From contig NZ_JAGHQW010000014.1 in assembly GCF_017744115.1 (NCBI RefSeq), forward strand, positions 44,952-108,951: DNA of 64,000 bases. Direction: 5' to 3'. A model generated the notes under the pieces. It ran no database searches. It saw only the letters and a list, made by a program, of their open reading frames with translations, and was not told the DNA's origin. The stretch's first letter is position 1. Each line of letters begins with the position of its first letter. The DNA is from Salinisphaera sp. G21_0. GTDB lineage: Bacteria; Pseudomonadota; Gammaproteobacteria; Pseudomonadales; Endozoicomonadaceae. Made by a program: the position numbers and the translations under genes. This document shows positions 63,193 to 64,000 of the stretch, one piece after another.

Positions 63193-64000
63193 CTATATAG
63201 CAGTACTCATTCTGCGGGGATTGCAAGTGTCAACATCTTCATATTCGCCAACATCTTCATTTTTGTGTTCATGCCAGGGAATCACCTGTTCCCGGAACTC
63301 CCCATAGAACGGGTCCCTTGTCCGTATGGGTGGTTTTTCCGGTAGTAGTGGTTTCTTCAGTCCGAGCGGCTCTGGAGGAGGTCTTCTGGATCGTTGTTCA
63401 CCGGCAGGTTCCCCTCTTGCCTCTCCCCTGAAGGCTTTTATCATCGGTTTATCAACCACCTCCTGTACCGCAGTATTATTGATTGTCACCAATTCCAGCA
63501 GGTCATCCGCATCGACGGGGGCTGACCTGCGGTGATAATGACGATAGATGTACCCCCCTGCCACACCTGCCACCACAAAGGCTGCAGCCCCCAGGGCGAT
63601 GCCGGCTATTGCGCCGGAATTCAGGGTAGCCGCCAGCGGTGCCGCACTGATGGGCAGTGCCATGGTGGTCCCCGACAGGCCGGAAAAGTTCATGGCGGGG
63701 CTTGATACCGTCGCCTGCGGTGCCGCACTGGTTGGCAGTGCCATGGTGGTCCCCGACAGGCCGGAAACGTTCATGGCGGGGCTTGATACCGTCGCCTGCG
63801 GTGCCGCACTGGTGGGCAGTGCCATGGTGGTCCCCGACAGGCCGGAAACGTTCATGGCGGGGCTTGATACCGTCGCCTGCGGTGCCGCACTGGTTGGCAG
63901 TGCCATGGTGGTCCCCGACAGGCCGGAAACGTTCATGGCGGGGCTTGATACCGTCGCCTGCGGTGCCGCACTGGTGGGCAGTGCCATGGTGGTCCCCGAC
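63193..64000 (-). CDS. Paralogous single-span membrane protein, C-terminal part (5' end outside window)
   Basis: The frame is open to the window edge. The visible N-terminal part is at least four tandem 27-residue repeats (81 bp), MALPTSAAPQATVSSPAMNV followed by SGLSGTT, nearly identical in DNA. A hydrophobic helix follows (GAIAGIALGAAAFVVAGVAGGYIY), then RHYHRR and a tail resembling that of the 59877-62693 protein (DLLELVTINN, RGEARGEPAGEQRS, DVDTCNPRRM). The tail has FYGEF and GEYEDVDTC in place of the SLYGNVYEDID motif. The two genes are tandem paralogues on one strand. Confidence 0.75.
   Translation of the reverse strand, partial: SGTTMALPTSAAPQATVSSPAMNVSGLSGTTMALPTSAAPQATVSSPAMNVSGLSGTTMALPTSAAPQATVSSPAMNVSGLSGTTMALPTSAAPQATVSSPAMNFSGLSGTTMALPISAAPLAATLNSGAIAGIALGAAAFVVAGVAGGYIYRHYHRRSAPVDADDLLELVTINNTAVQEVVDKPMIKAFRGEARGEPAGEQRSRRPPPEPLGLKKPLLPEKPPIRTRDPFYGEFREQVIPWHEHKNEDVGEYEDVDTCNPRRMSTAI
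63661..64000 (-). repeat. 81-bp tandem repeats encoding a Ser/Ala/Thr-rich stalk
   Basis: CATGGTGGTCCCCGACAGGC recurs every 81 bp (63661, 63742, 63823, 63904, 63985) with almost no variation. The array continues past the window edge. Two degenerate units occur in the neighbouring paralogue (60349-60440 region). Confidence 0.85.

Overview
The window looks like a chromosomal segment of a gammaproteobacterium, most likely an Endozoicomonas-type marine host-associated bacterium. This is inferred from two things. The right half keeps a core order I know from Pseudomonas aeruginosa around PA3001-PA3011 (gap, mfd, csiV, then nagZ, psrA, lexA, sulA, two small conserved genes, topA). The rest is rich in large repeat proteins that look host-directed. 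No rRNA, tRNA or CRISPR array was seen.

Region 1 (1-26453) is the striking part. It is a head-to-tail array of nine paralogous genes on the + strand, the first cut by the window edge. Each full gene has a basic, Ser/Arg/Asn-rich N-terminus, a helical region, 11-14 tandem 44-residue helical repeats built on the core IANLLWAMAKLVDNG, one terminal half repeat, and a C-terminal RAP-type domain with a restriction-endonuclease-like fold signature. The architecture resembles the OPR/RAP RNA-binding proteins of algae, apicomplexans and mitochondria. Genes are separated by spacers of exactly 156 bp. The only exception is one spacer carrying a decayed ISAs1-family element and a 22-bp duplication. Protein lengths step by 44 residues (908, 952, 996, 1040), so repeat number is what evolves. 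One copy is frameshifted by loss of one C from a 7-C run.

Region 2 (26454-40820) holds a MoxR ATPase/VWA protein pair, unknown proteins including one interrupted reading frame, a CobB-type sirtuin, a DUF4139 protein, a FabY-type ketoacyl synthase, a GlxA-type regulator, a DUF2147 protein, a small membrane-anchored methyltransferase and the feoA-feoB-feoC iron operon with Fur-like and FNR-like sites.

Region 3 (40961-58847) is core housekeeping: long-form GAPDH, Mfd, CsiV, an RsbW/STAS/RsbU-like partner-switching module, two MscS channels, NagZ, an L,D-transpeptidase, PsrA, LexA with SOS boxes, SulA, two small conserved proteins and topoisomerase I.

Region 4 (58848-64000) contains two related single-membrane-span proteins with repeat-rich N-terminal parts and similar cytoplasmic tails. 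One tail carries tyrosine motifs like those recognised by eukaryotic signalling proteins. Palindromic repeats and a small inserted element with 25-bp direct repeats lie between and around them.
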